Below, piece after piece: positions 8,423 to 17,614 of a DNA stretch of 64,000 nucleotides. The stretch spans positions 1 through 64,000 of the forward strand of contig JAJVIG010000028.1 of the NCBI GenBank assembly GCA_022072145.1, written 5' to 3'. Source of the stretch: Pseudomonadales bacterium. Lineage in GTDB: Bacteria; Pseudomonadota; Gammaproteobacteria; Pseudomonadales; UBA5518. The translations under genes and the position numbers were made by a program. How positions within the stretch are numbered: the first letter of the stretch is position 1; each line of letters starts with the position of its first letter. The notes beneath the pieces were generated by a model. That model saw nothing but the letters and a program-made list of their open reading frames with translations, had not been told where the DNA came from and searched no databases.

Positions 8423-10549
8423 ATGGACGACGATTTCGAGTCAGGCCATCACCAAGGCGATGCACCGAGCCTGTGGTATGCCCATGCGATGGAGCAATTG
8501 ATCGAGGTCGTGCAGCAACTGTCCCTGGCCCGCGATCTCGCCACGGTCATGGATATCGTGAGGCGCGCCGCCCGCAGGCTGACGGGTGCCGACGGCGCAA
8601 CGTTCGTCTTGCGCGACAACGGGAACTGTTTCTATGCCGAGGAGGACGCCATCAGTCCCCTCTGGAAGGGGCAGCGCTTTCCGATGAGCGCTTGCATAAG
8701 CGGCTGGGCGATGCTCAACGGCCAGGCAGCCGTGATCGAAGACATCTATGCGGATCCACGCATTCCCGCAGACGCTTACCGCCCGACGTTCGTGCGGAGC
8801 CTCGCCATGGTGCCTATCCGAACTCTCGATCCCGTAGGTGCGATAGGCACGTACTGGGCGGTACGCCATCTGCCGACTCGCGAGAAGGTACGGGTGCTGC
8901 AAGCCCTTGCAGACACGACGGCCGTGGCGATGGAGAACGTGCGTGTGTACGAAGAACTCGAACAGCGGGTCCAATGGCGAACGTCCGAGTTACAGTCGAT
9001 CCTGCACAATGTTCAAGTGGGGATCGTCTTCGCGGTGAACGGCCGCATTGCTCGCGGGAATCCGAAATCGGCCGAGATATTCGGATTCGATTCTCAGGAA
9101 GCGATGGCTTCCGAGCCGCTGGATGCGCTGTTCCGTACCGTGGAAGACGGCCCGTCACTGATGGTCGAAGCCTGCAGGCAACTGACCGAGGTCGGCATGT
9201 TCACTTCCGAGTTCCGCATGCCGAACCGGGACGGACGGGAGTTCTGGTGTCATCTGATAGCGAAATCGTTTGGGGCGAACGGTGGCTCCGGCAGTGAGAT
9301 ATGGGTGATCAGCGACATAAGCGACGCGAAGGCGCGCGAGAGGACCCTGCAGGAACTGATGGTGGCGGCCGAGCAGGCAAACCGTGCGAAGGATTCCTAC
9401 CTGGCATTCATGAGCCATGAGATTCGCACCCCTCTTGCGGGGATGCTCGGAATGCTCGAGCAACTGACGCTTACCTCGCTCGACCAGGAACAGGAAGAAA
9501 CCCTGAATGCGGCGTGGGATTCGGGTAAAAGGCTGCTGAGGATCGTCAATGACATCCTCGACTGGTCCAAGATCGAAGAAGGGAAGCTCGAACTCGCCCC
9601 GCATTCCGCGTCGGTCCGGACGATGTTGCAGGAAGTCGTGGATACCTACTCGAGCGTTGCCAGCAGCAAGAACTTGCTGCTCCGGCAACATGCCGATGAG
9701 CGTCTCCATCCGGCGTACACTTTCGATTCCCTGCGTCTTTCGCAGGTAATGAACAACTTTGTGGGCAATGCGCTCAAGTTCACCCGGCATGGAGAGATCG
9801 AACTTCGCGCAGACCTCGTCGATCGGCTCGAGCGCGAGGACCGTATAAGGTTCTCGGTGAGGGATACGGGCGTCGGTATTGCGCCGGATGTGCAGGAGCG
9901 GCTGTTCCAGCGTTACCAACAGGCCGATCCAGAGACTGCGCGGATCTATGGCGGGACGGGCTTGGGGCTGGCGATATGCAGGCGTCTGGCCGACATGATG
10001 GATGGCGAGATCGGACTTCGGAGTGCACCGGGGCAGGGTTCCACGTTCAGCATCTCGCTCTCCCTGCCCAAGGTCGAGGCACTACCGGAGTTCGTGCCGC
10101 AGGTGTCGCGAGTTTCGGTCGGGAAACGCAACGTACGGCCCCTGTTTCCTGCCGACGAACAGGCGCCGCTGGTGCTCGCGGCCGACGACAATCCGATCAA
10201 CCGCAAGCTGCTGGCGAATCAGCTCAAGCAGCTTGGACTGTCGGTCGAAACGGCAGAGGACGGCCGGGCGGCGCTGGAATTGTGGCGCAGTGGTCGATTC
10301 CCGACCGTGATTACGGATTGCCATATGCCGGAGTTGGACGGTTACGATCTTGCGCGGCAGATTCGCCGGATCGAATCCATGCAGTCGAATCGGCGCACGC
10401 TGATAATCGGCTGGACGGCGAGCGCGTTGGCCGAGGAGGCAGAACACTGTCGTGCGTCGGGCATGGATGACGTGTTGGTCAAACCGACCGATCTGATGCA
10501 ACTCAGGGAAACGCTGTTCAGGTGGTTGGGCGGGCCCTCCGCGGAGTGA
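8423..10549 (+). CDS. Hybrid sensor histidine kinase (GAF-PAS-HisKA-HATPase-REC)
   Basis: A 708-residue soluble hybrid kinase with no membrane helices. Order: GAF domain (about 28-165), short coiled coil, PAS domain (about 185-300), HisKA with phospho-acceptor His332 in AFMSHEIRTPLAGML, HATPase (N box NNFVGNALKFT, G1 DTGVGIAP, G2 GGTGLGLAICRRL near 509), and a receiver (about 580-697) with acidic pair DD, phospho-acceptor Asp632 in VITDCHMPE and the conserved Lys in VLVKPT. It senses an unknown cytosolic signal. No output domain or neighbouring regulator is present, so a phosphotransfer partner must lie elsewhere. The ATG at 8423 follows GGAG. Its codon use is noticeably less GC-rich than its neighbours', which hints at separate ancestry. 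Confidence 0.9.
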   Translation: MDDDFESGHHQGDAPSLWYAHAMEQLIEVVQQLSLARDLATVMDIVRRAARRLTGADGATFVLRDNGNCFYAEEDAISPLWKGQRFPMSACISGWAMLNGQAAVIEDIYADPRIPADAYRPTFVRSLAMVPIRTLDPVGAIGTYWAVRHLPTREKVRVLQALADTTAVAMENVRVYEELEQRVQWRTSELQSILHNVQVGIVFAVNGRIARGNPKSAEIFGFDSQEAMASEPLDALFRTVEDGPSLMVEACRQLTEVGMFTSEFRMPNRDGREFWCHLIAKSFGANGGSGSEIWVISDISDAKARERTLQELMVAAEQANRAKDSYLAFMSHEIRTPLAGMLGMLEQLTLTSLDQEQEETLNAAWDSGKRLLRIVNDILDWSKIEEGKLELAPHSASVRTMLQEVVDTYSSVASSKNLLLRQHADERLHPAYTFDSLRLSQVMNNFVGNALKFTRHGEIELRADLVDRLEREDRIRFSVRDTGVGIAPDVQERLFQRYQQADPETARIYGGTGLGLAICRRLADMMDGEIGLRSAPGQGSTFSISLSLPKVEALPEFVPQVSRVSVGKRNVRPLFPADEQAPLVLAADDNPINRKLLANQLKQLGLSVETAEDGRAALELWRSGRFPTVITDCHMPELDGYDLARQIRRIESMQSNRRTLIIGWTASALAEEAEHCRASGMDDVLVKPTDLMQLRETLFRWLGGPSAE

Positions 10550-10616
10550 GGAGTCGTACGCGCCGGGGTGTCACGGTCGGCAACACTTCGCCGCTGCCAT
10601 GCGCTCTGCCTGGTGC

Positions 10617-11783
10617 TCACGTTCGCTGACAATCCGTAGGTAACCACAATACCCGATCGTCGATCTCTTCGATGCGGTTCACGCCGGTCAGCGCCATGCT
10701 GACGTCGAGTTCCGAGCGGATCAGCGCTAGCGCCTTGGTGACGCCGGGCTTGCCGAGCGCGCCGAGTCCGTACAGGAATGCCTTGCCGATCATGGTGCCG
10801 TGGGCGCCCAGCGCAAGCGCCTTCATCACGTCCTGACCGCTGCGGATGCCGCTGTCGAAGATCACCTCGGTGCGTGCACCCACCGCGGCGGCGACCGCGG
10901 GCAGCGCGCTGATCGCGGCCGGTGCGCTGTCGAGCTGGCGGCCACCGTGGTTGGACACCACGATCGCGTCGGCGCCGGCCTCGACCGCGAGGCGCGCGTC
11001 CTCGGCATCGAGGATGCCCTTGACGATCAGCTTGTCGGGCCACTGGTTGCGCACCCACGCCACATCGCGCCAGTTGAGCGTCGCGTCGAACTGGCTGGCG
11101 ATCCAGTGCGACAGCGTCGACAGTCCGCCCTTGCCGGCCGGCGCGTAGCCGGCGAGGTTGCCGAAACCGCGGCCTTGCGCGCGCGCCATGCCGAGCGCCC
11201 AGCGCGGTTTGGTCAGCACGTCGAGCAGCCCGGCCAGCGTGAGCCGTGGCGGTACCGACAGCCCGTTCTTGATGTCGCGGTGACGCTGCCCCTGCACCTG
11301 CAGGTCGGCGGTGAGGATCAGTGCGGAGCACTGCGCCGCGCGTGCGCGGGCGATCAGCTCGGCCGCGAAGCCGCGGTCGCGCATCAGGTAGAGCTGGAAC
11401 CAGAACGGTTTGCCCGTCCCGGCGCGCACCTGCTCGATCGACAGGATCGACATGGTGCTCAGCGCGAACGGCACGCCGAACTCCTCGGCCGCCTGCGCCG
11501 CGAGCAACTCGCCGTCCGGGTGCATGATGCCGGTCAGCCCGGTGGGCGCGAGCGCCACCGGCAGCGTGACTGCCTCGCCGAGCATGGTCGCGGCGGTGCT
11601 GCGCGCCGAAACGTCGATCATCACCCGCTGGCGCAAGCGCAGCCGGCGCAGTTCCCCGGCGTTCGCGGCCAGTGTGAGCTCGTCGTAGGAGCCGCGGTCG
11701 ACGTACTCGAAGATCGCGCGCGGGGCGCGCTTTTTCGCCAGCTGGCGCAGGTCTTCGTTGCAGGTGATCGGCATCATGCTCAT
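10617..11783 (-). CDS. lldD: FMN-dependent L-lactate dehydrogenase / alpha-hydroxyacid oxidase
   Basis: A 388-residue flavin enzyme of the LldD/glycolate oxidase family, oxidising L-lactate to pyruvate with electrons going to the quinone pool. Visible family motifs: ALAPTGLTGIMHPDGE (FMN site), FQLYLMRDR, the active-site VVSNHGGRQLDSAPA with catalytic His and Arg, and IFDSGIRSGQDVMKALALGA (phosphate site). The ATG overlaps the stop of rhaI as ATGA, so the two are translationally coupled. In this operon it most likely consumes the L-lactate made when RhaEW oxidises L-lactaldehyde, which completes rhamnose breakdown to pyruvate. The general LldD assignment is firm. The rhamnose-specific role is inference from context. 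Confidence 0.88.
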   Translation of the reverse strand: MSMMPITCNEDLRQLAKKRAPRAIFEYVDRGSYDELTLAANAGELRRLRLRQRVMIDVSARSTAATMLGEAVTLPVALAPTGLTGIMHPDGELLAAQAAEEFGVPFALSTMSILSIEQVRAGTGKPFWFQLYLMRDRGFAAELIARARAAQCSALILTADLQVQGQRHRDIKNGLSVPPRLTLAGLLDVLTKPRWALGMARAQGRGFGNLAGYAPAGKGGLSTLSHWIASQFDATLNWRDVAWVRNQWPDKLIVKGILDAEDARLAVEAGADAIVVSNHGGRQLDSAPAAISALPAVAAAVGARTEVIFDSGIRSGQDVMKALALGAHGTMIGKAFLYGLGALGKPGVTKALALIRSELDVSMALTGVNRIEEIDDRVLWLPTDCQRT

Positions 11784-13069
11784 ACGATTCCCGAGCGGTG
11801 GCCCGCGAGCGGCGGACGTGCCGCGGCGAGGCGCTCACGATAGCGCGCCGCGCGGTAGCACGCGATGGGGTCGATGGCACCGCCGGCGCGCCGGCGTGCC
11901 TCGGCGAGGATCGGTGACACGTCGGCGTGGAACGCCCGCTTGAGCGTGTTGCCCGCCATCAACGCGTCGTTGTCGTCCTGGTAGCCATCCAGCGCGGCGC
12001 GATCGACCAGCAGCGCCTGCACGTAGCAGCGCTGCACGGTGGCGGCGGAGTTCATCAGGCTTTCGATCGGGTCGGTCACGTTGTGCGACTGGTCCAGCAG
12101 GTAGGCCGGAGCGAATCCGGACACACCGCGGCGTTCGGCATCGACCAGTTCGTTGAACACCAGGAACAGCTGGTAGGGGTTGATCGAACCGCTGTCGAGG
12201 TCGTCGTCGCCGTACTTGCTGTCGTTGAAGTGGAAGCCGGCCAGCTTGCCGAAGCGGATCAGCCGCGCGACGATCATCTCGATGTTGACGTTCGGTGCGT
12301 GGTGGCCGAGGTCCACCAGCGAGCGCGCCTTGTCCCCGAGTTCCATCGCGCACAGCACGCTGGTTCCCCAGTCCTGGATCACCGTCGAGTAGAACGCCGG
12401 CTCGTAGCACTTGTGTTCGATGAATACCTGCCAGTCGGCGGGCAGGGCGTCGTAGATCACGCGCATCGACTCGAGGTAGCGCTCCAGCGCGCGCACCAGG
12501 TGCTGCTGGCCCGGAAAGTTGCCGCCGTCGCCGATCCATACCGTGAGCGCCCTGGCGCCCAGCGCGCGGCCGTAGCCGATGCAGTCGATGTTGTGCGCGA
12601 CCGCCTGTTCGCGCACGGCGGCGCTGGTATGCGTCAGCGAGCCGAACTTGTACGACAGTGCCTGTGCGGGCTGGTCCTGGAAGGTGTTGGAGTTCACCGC
12701 GTCGAATCCCAGGCCGAGCGCGGCGGCGTGTTCGCGCAGCGCCGCGTAGTCGTCCACGCAGTCCCACGGAAAATGCGGCGAGACGCGCGGCGTGCAGCGC
12801 ACCAGGCGCTGGATCACGGCGCAGTCCTCGAGTTTCTCGAACACGTTGCGCGGCTCGGCAGGCCCCGGGAAACGCGCGAAGCGCGTGCCGCCGGTGCCCA
12901 CGCCCCAGCTCGGCACCGCGACCTCGAAGGCTGCGGCACGGCGTGTGATGACGTCGATGTCGATGCCCTCGCGCGCGAGCCGTTCGCCGAGCGCGGCGTA
13001 GTCGCGCGCCAGCATGGGGGCCTGTGCGTCGTTGCAGGTGGCGATGAAGTCGGGGGCGAGCAGGTTCAT
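11780..13069 (-). CDS. rhaI: L-rhamnose isomerase, RhaI type
   Basis: A 429-residue cytosolic TIM-barrel isomerase converting L-rhamnose to L-rhamnulose. The sequence follows the RhaI (Pseudomonas/Rhizobium-type) family throughout: WGVGTGGTRFARFPGPAEPRN, NSNTFQDQP, KFGSLTHTSAAVREQAVAHN, the metal-site segments FIEHKCYEPAFYSTVIQDWG and DLGHHAPNVNIEMIVARL, and GFHFNDSKYGDDDLDSGSI. Its length is normal. It lies 8 bp after RhaEW and overlaps lldD by 4 bp. The whole minus-strand set is expected to be controlled by the divergent DeoR regulator. Confidence 0.93.
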   Translation of the reverse strand: MNLLAPDFIATCNDAQAPMLARDYAALGERLAREGIDIDVITRRAAAFEVAVPSWGVGTGGTRFARFPGPAEPRNVFEKLEDCAVIQRLVRCTPRVSPHFPWDCVDDYAALREHAAALGLGFDAVNSNTFQDQPAQALSYKFGSLTHTSAAVREQAVAHNIDCIGYGRALGARALTVWIGDGGNFPGQQHLVRALERYLESMRVIYDALPADWQVFIEHKCYEPAFYSTVIQDWGTSVLCAMELGDKARSLVDLGHHAPNVNIEMIVARLIRFGKLAGFHFNDSKYGDDDLDSGSINPYQLFLVFNELVDAERRGVSGFAPAYLLDQSHNVTDPIESLMNSAATVQRCYVQALLVDRAALDGYQDDNDALMAGNTLKRAFHADVSPILAEARRRAGGAIDPIACYRAARYRERLAAARPPLAGHRSGIV

Positions 13070-13077
13070 GGCGGCAC

Positions 13078-15174
13078 TCAGCGGGTGAAGGACGCGGCGT
13101 TGCCGGCGTCGACGTTGAGGATGTTGCCGGTGGACTTCGAGGACGTGTCGGCGACCAGGAAATACACCGCCTCGGCGACGTCCTCGGGGAACACGTTGCG
13201 CTTGAGCAGGCTGCGTTCCCGGTAGTACTCATCGAGCGCGGACTCGTCCATGTTGTACGCCTCGGCGCGTTCCCGGCGCCATTCGCTGCTCCAGATCCGC
13301 GAGCCGCGCAGCACCGCGTCCGGGTTCACCACGTTGCAGCGAATGCCGTGGGGAGCGCCCTCGAGCGCCAGCGCGCGCGCGAGCTGGATCTCGGCGGCCT
13401 TGGCGGTGCAGTAGGCCGCGGCGTTCACGGACGCCACCAGCCCGTTCTTGCTGGCGACGAACACGATGGCGCCGCCGCGACGCTGGCGCTTCATCAGGCG
13501 GAACGCCTCGCGCGCGACCAGGAAGTAGCCGGTCGCGAGGATCGCGATGTTGCGGTTCCAGAGCTCGATGCTCGTCTCGTCGAACGCCGCGGCGCTGGCG
13601 ATGCCGGCGTTCGACACCAGGATGTCGAGCCCGCCGAACTCGACCGCTACCCCGGCGAGCGCCTCGATCACCGAGCGCTCGTCGGTCACGTCGCAGTACA
13701 GCGCGCGCACGCGGTCCTCGCCGTGCCCGGCGGCCAGGGTGGTGCGGGCCTGCTCGAGCGCGCTGCGGTCGATGTCGAGCAGCATCACACAGGCGCCCTC
13801 GGCGAGCAGGCGCCGCGCACTGGCGCAGCCGATGCCACCGGCGCCACCGGTGATCAGCGCCACCCGCCCGGCGAGGCTGCGCGGTGGCGGCAGCCGGCGC
13901 AGCTTGGCTTCCTCGAGCTGCCAGTACTCGATCGCGAACGCCTCGCCTTCGGGCAGCGCCACGTAGCGGTCGATGCGCTCGGCCTCGCGCATCACGTTGA
14001 TCGCATTGATGTAGAACTCGGCGGCGATGCGGGCCGTGGCCTTGTCGGGCGCGAGGCTCAGCAGCCCTACGCCCGGCACCAGGTGGATCACCGGGTTCGC
14101 ATCGCGCAGCGGCGGGCTGTCGGCCTGCGCGTGGCGACGGTAGTAGTCGCGGTACGCGTCCCGGTAGCTCGCGACGGCCGCATCGAGTCCCTGCACGCAG
14201 CGATCGATCTCGGCCTCGCCGTCGGCCGCGTCGGGGTCGAAGTCCACGACCAGCGGACGGATCTTGGTGCGCAGGAAATGGTCCGGGCACGAGGTACCGA
14301 GCGCCGCGAGTTCGACGAGGCGTGCCGAGCCGACGAACTCGAGCACCGCGTGCGAATCGTCGAAGTGGCCGGCGCGGTGGACGGCGCCGGCGTCGGCGCC
14401 ACGCAGTTGAGGCAGCAGCACGCCGGCGATACGCCGACGTTGCGCCGCGTCGGCGATGCCCGCGTGACGGGGGCCGCCGAAGGCCGGACGCGCGGCGTTC
14501 GCGGCGAGCCAGTCAGCGGCCCGACGCACGGTGGCGAGCGTCGTCGCGTAGCATTCCCGCGCGTTCGTGCCCCAGGTGAACAGCCCGTGGCCCTGCAGGA
14601 CCACGCCGCGGTAATGCGGGTTCGCACGCGCGAGCCGCTCCAGCGCGAGTCCCAGCTCGAATCCAGGCCGTCGCCACGGCAGCCAGCCGATCTGCTCGCC
14701 GAAGGCCGCGGCCGTGAGTTCGCGCGAGCGGCTGGTGCAGGCGAGCGCGATCACGGCATCCGGATGCACGTGATCGACGTGCGGGTACGGAACGAAGGCG
14801 TGCAACGCGGTATCGATGCTCGCCGCGCGCGGGTTGAGGCCGAAGGTGCAGTGCGGCAGCAGCGCGACCATTTCGTCTTCGTGCTGCTCACCGCGGTAGA
14901 CGGTCTTCAACTGTTCCAGCTTGCGCTGGTAGAGCGTCGCGAAGCCGTCGAGCCCCATGCTGCCGAGGTCCCCGCCGGAGCCCTTGACCCACAGCACGGT
15001 TTCGGTCGCGCCAGTCAGCGGATCGCGCGCGTGGAGCTTCGCCGAGGTGTTGCCGCCGCCGAAGTTCGTGATCCGCCGGTCGCGCCCCAGCAGGTTGGAG
15101 CGGTAGAGCAGCAGCCCCGGTTCGTCGAGCGTGGCGGCGTGGGTCTCGTCCCAGAGATCGTCGAGCGTGTCCAC
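13078..15174 (-). CDS. rhaEW: Bifunctional rhamnulose-1-phosphate aldolase / L-lactaldehyde dehydrogenase
   Basis: A 698-residue two-domain enzyme. Residues 1 to about 400 are a class II (zinc) aldolase with NFGGGNTSAKL, HVDHVHPDAVIALA and LQGHGLFTWG, splitting rhamnulose-1-phosphate into DHAP and L-lactaldehyde. From about residue 433 there is a short-chain dehydrogenase: ALITGGAGGIG nucleotide site, NAGIASAA, and the catalytic pair Tyr588 and Lys592 in AAYCTAKAAE. It is expected to oxidise L-lactaldehyde to L-lactate with NAD. This fusion is the known RhaEW architecture of non-enterobacterial rhamnose pathways. It lies 85 bp after rhaB. That gap carries operator-like motifs, so it may be partly independently controlled. 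Confidence 0.92.
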   Translation of the reverse strand: MDTLDDLWDETHAATLDEPGLLLYRSNLLGRDRRITNFGGGNTSAKLHARDPLTGATETVLWVKGSGGDLGSMGLDGFATLYQRKLEQLKTVYRGEQHEDEMVALLPHCTFGLNPRAASIDTALHAFVPYPHVDHVHPDAVIALACTSRSRELTAAAFGEQIGWLPWRRPGFELGLALERLARANPHYRGVVLQGHGLFTWGTNARECYATTLATVRRAADWLAANAARPAFGGPRHAGIADAAQRRRIAGVLLPQLRGADAGAVHRAGHFDDSHAVLEFVGSARLVELAALGTSCPDHFLRTKIRPLVVDFDPDAADGEAEIDRCVQGLDAAVASYRDAYRDYYRRHAQADSPPLRDANPVIHLVPGVGLLSLAPDKATARIAAEFYINAINVMREAERIDRYVALPEGEAFAIEYWQLEEAKLRRLPPPRSLAGRVALITGGAGGIGCASARRLLAEGACVMLLDIDRSALEQARTTLAAGHGEDRVRALYCDVTDERSVIEALAGVAVEFGGLDILVSNAGIASAAAFDETSIELWNRNIAILATGYFLVAREAFRLMKRQRRGGAIVFVASKNGLVASVNAAAYCTAKAAEIQLARALALEGAPHGIRCNVVNPDAVLRGSRIWSSEWRRERAEAYNMDESALDEYYRERSLLKRNVFPEDVAEAVYFLVADTSSKSTGNILNVDAGNAASFTR

Positions 15175-15229
15175 GGCGGGGGCTCCCGGTGAGGCGATGG
15201 ATGTCGCGCCAGCCTAGCAAGTGCGGGCG

Positions 15230-15263
15230 TCAAAAACAATCACAGAAAGTCAAAAACGCTCAT
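15230..15263. promoter_or_regulatory. Candidate DeoR-type operator between rhaB and rhaEW
   Basis: Two direct repeats 20 bp apart, TCAAAAACAATCAC (15230-15243) and TCAAAAACGCTCAT (15250-15263, overlapping the rhaB stop). The first differs at only two positions from TCAAAACCGATCAC at 16702-16715, upstream of the DeoR gene. Shared, spaced direct repeats at both control points of the locus are what a DeoR/GlpR-family repressor would bind. No binding evidence is available. Confidence 0.5.
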
Positions 15264-16654
15264 CCGGGAGGGGCCTCGAACCCGTCGCCGACCAGTGCAC
15301 GCCAGCGTTCGCGGTAGTCCGGCAGTCCGTCGACCACGCACGGCGGGCAGCGTCGGCGGTGCAGCTCGGGAGCCGCGCCCTGCCAGTCGCACAGCAGCGC
15401 GGCCCCGAGCGCGACCGAGCTGGACTCCTGCTCGGCGACCAGCCACACCGGCCGGTCCTGCAGCGCTGCCAGCAGCTGGCACAGCAGCGGATTCGCCAGG
15501 AAGGCCCCTTCGATCACGATGTCGCCGGCCGCGTCCAGCATCGCGAGCTGGTAGTCGATCATCAGTGCGGCATACAGCGTGGCCAGCGCGGCGCCGTGCA
15601 GCGGATGGCCGAGGATGCGGCCGGCGCGGCCGCCGAACGGACCGCTGCCACCGCTGAAATCCGGCAGTGCCATCACGCCCGCCGCGACCACCTCGCGCAC
15701 ATCGTCACTGCTGACCGGCTGCGCCGGATCGGCGCCCAGGCGCTCGCAGATGTACGCGTACTCGCGTCCGCCCATGAAGCGCGCACAGGCGACGGGGTCG
15801 CCGTTCACGTCCACGTTGGCGAGCATGTCGCGACCCTGCTGCAGTGCGTCCAGCGATCGGCCGGCCGCCATGCACACCACCCAGGTGCCGGTCGATACCA
15901 GCACGAACGGCGATCCGTCCGCGACCCGCAGGTGGCGGGCGAACCCCGCGTTGCTGTCGTGCACGCCCGCGAACACCGCACAGTCCGCCGGCAGCCCGGT
16001 CTGCCGGGCCACGCGCGGCGTCAGCGCTGCGGGGGACACCCACGCCGGACACAGCGGCGGAAACAGCGTGCGCCAGCCCAGTCGCCCGACCAGCGAGGAG
16101 TAGTCGCCGCGTCGCGGGTTCCACAGATCGGTATGGCAGCCGAGCGAGGTGCATTCCGAGACCATCACGCCGCTCAGGCGCCAGGTCCAGTACTGCGGGT
16201 ACATCAGGATGCGGTGGGTCCGCGCGAACGCATCGGGGAAGCACTCGCGCTGCCAGTAGAGCTGGCGCGCCAGGTTGAGGCCGGCCGGCAGTTCCGGCGA
16301 CAGGGTTTCGTCGAAGGCCGGACGCAGGCGCGCGTAGTCCGCCAGCGTCGCCGGCCCGTCGTACTCGTAATCGAGGATCGGCAGGGCCAGCCCGTCGCCG
16401 GCGCCGGCATCGATCAGCGCAGCCGTCGCCCCGTGGGTGCTCACCCCGATGCCGGCGATGTGCGCGCAGCGCGCGGCCTCGCGCATCGCGTCCAGCATCC
16501 AGTTCCAGAGGCCGGCCGCATCCAGATGGGGGTACGGCGGCGCCGCGCACAGCGGGCTCGGACGCTGCCGGTGCCAGACACACCGCATCTCGCGGTCGAA
16601 TACCGTCGCCTTCGCGTGCGTCTTGCCGATGTCGAAAATCAATCTGGCGCTCAC
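15260..16654 (-). CDS. rhaB: L-rhamnulokinase (FGGY family)
   Basis: A 464-residue FGGY-family sugar kinase that phosphorylates L-rhamnulose at C1 with ATP. The N-terminal phosphate loop is RLIFDIGKTHAKATVFD. Other family motifs are VSTHGATAALID, the substrate-site region FAGVHDSNAGFARHL and VLVSTGTWVVCMA, and the C-terminal VIEGAFLANPLLCQLLAAL. The GTG at 16654 is preferred because GAAGGAG lies 6 bases upstream and the family N terminus begins right there. The in-frame ATG at 16705 would extend into the operator region. It is the first gene of the minus-strand rhamnose operon and is divergent from the DeoR regulator. Confidence 0.88.
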   Translation of the reverse strand: MSARLIFDIGKTHAKATVFDREMRCVWHRQRPSPLCAAPPYPHLDAAGLWNWMLDAMREAARCAHIAGIGVSTHGATAALIDAGAGDGLALPILDYEYDGPATLADYARLRPAFDETLSPELPAGLNLARQLYWQRECFPDAFARTHRILMYPQYWTWRLSGVMVSECTSLGCHTDLWNPRRGDYSSLVGRLGWRTLFPPLCPAWVSPAALTPRVARQTGLPADCAVFAGVHDSNAGFARHLRVADGSPFVLVSTGTWVVCMAAGRSLDALQQGRDMLANVDVNGDPVACARFMGGREYAYICERLGADPAQPVSSDDVREVVAAGVMALPDFSGGSGPFGGRAGRILGHPLHGAALATLYAALMIDYQLAMLDAAGDIVIEGAFLANPLLCQLLAALQDRPVWLVAEQESSSVALGAALLCDWQGAAPELHRRRCPPCVVDGLPDYRERWRALVGDGFEAPPG

Positions 16655-16691
16655 GACCGGACTCCTTCGGGCGGCTGTGGTTCGTGTCGGA

Positions 16692-16745
16692 CGGCAAACG
16701 ATCAAAACCGATCACATTATTGCATAACGCATCAATATCGGTTAG
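16692..16745. promoter_or_regulatory. Divergent rhaB/deoR control region with candidate operator
   Basis: The 129-bp gap between the two divergent starts holds TCAAAACCGATCAC at 16702-16715 (matched at 15230). It also holds an inverted repeat AACCGAT (16706-16712) / ATCGGTT (16737-16743), flanking a short AT-rich core with CATTATTGCATAACG. This core is the most likely site for overlapping promoters. The placement suggests one DeoR protein controlling both directions, including itself. Confidence 0.5.
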
Positions 16746-16783
16746 CGTTGCCCCACGCACGCCAGCGACAAGGACAATCCATC

Positions 16784-17614
16784 GTGCTCGAACAGCAACG
16801 CCACCGCCTGATCCTCGACCTGCTCGACGAGAAGGAGTTCGTGCAGCTGCACGAGCTGGTCGAGCTGCTGAACACCTCGCCGGCCACGGTCCGGCGTGAC
16901 ATCCACAAGCTTGCCGCGCAGGGGCTGCTCGACCGGATCCACGGCGGCGCGCAGTTGCCGGCCGCCGCGGGTGCGGGCCGCAGCGAACGGCCGCATCTGC
17001 GCGGCGCCGCGTTCCTCGCCAGCGTCGAGCGTCACGTCGCCGAGAAGCGTGCGATTGCCGCGCGCGCGGTGGCGCTGTGCGAGGACGGCGAGACGATCCT
17101 CGTCAACGGCGGCAGTTCGACGTTCATGATGGCCGAGTTCCTGTGCGAGCGGGACGTCAACGTGTTCACGAATTCGTTCGCGCTCGCCTCGGTGCTGCTC
17201 GAGTCGGGCCGTGCGCGCGTGATGCTGCCCGGAGGCGAGCTGTACCGGCGGCAGAATATCGTGGTCAGTCCGTTCGACGACGACCTGATCCGCCGCTACC
17301 GGGGCCGGCGCATGTTCATGGGAACACCGGCGATCGGCGCGCACGGGGTGATGGAGTCGGACCCGCTGCTGATCCAGGCCGAGCAGAAGCTGCGTGCCCA
17401 GGCCGAACAGCTGGTGGTGCTCGCCGACAGCAGCAAGATCGGCGCGCGCGCCGAGCTGCAGTTCTGCGCGCTCGAGGCGGTCGACATCCTGATCACCGAC
17501 ACCGGTATCGACCAGGCGTCGCTGCGGCTGTTCGCGGACGCCGGCATCGAGACGATCGTGGTCGATGCGCAGGCGGCGGAAGAAGCGCCGTCGCGCTCGT
17601 CGGGCGCACGCTGA
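16784..17614 (+). CDS. DeoR/GlpR-family transcriptional regulator of the rhamnose locus
   Basis: A 276-residue regulator. The N-terminal winged helix-turn-helix (residues 1-57: HRLILDLLDEKEFVQLHELV, then TSPATVRRDIHKLAAQGLLD) is the DeoR DNA-binding domain. The C-terminal sensor domain (DeoRC, ISOCOT fold) carries GETILVNGGSSTF, VMLPGGELYRR and LADSSKIG, which bind a phosphorylated sugar in relatives. The likely effector is a rhamnose-pathway phosphate such as rhamnulose-1-phosphate, by inference. The GTG at 16784 has AAGGA nine bases upstream. The frame is open further back but is antisense to rhaB there. It overlaps the transporter gene by one base. Confidence 0.88.
   Translation: MLEQQRHRLILDLLDEKEFVQLHELVELLNTSPATVRRDIHKLAAQGLLDRIHGGAQLPAAAGAGRSERPHLRGAAFLASVERHVAEKRAIAARAVALCEDGETILVNGGSSTFMMAEFLCERDVNVFTNSFALASVLLESGRARVMLPGGELYRRQNIVVSPFDDDLIRRYRGRRMFMGTPAIGAHGVMESDPLLIQAEQKLRAQAEQLVVLADSSKIGARAELQFCALEAVDILITDTGIDQASLRLFADAGIETIVVDAQAAEEAPSRSSGAR

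Noticed and set aside
12480..13000. Plus-strand frames within rhaI and rhaEW
   Set aside because: They are antisense to enzymes with intact family motifs and show no independent similarity or ribosome sites.
16655..16705. Earlier ATG start for rhamnulokinase
   Set aside because: It would add 17 unrelated residues encoded by the operator region. The GTG at 16654 has a strong Shine-Dalgarno and matches the family N terminus.
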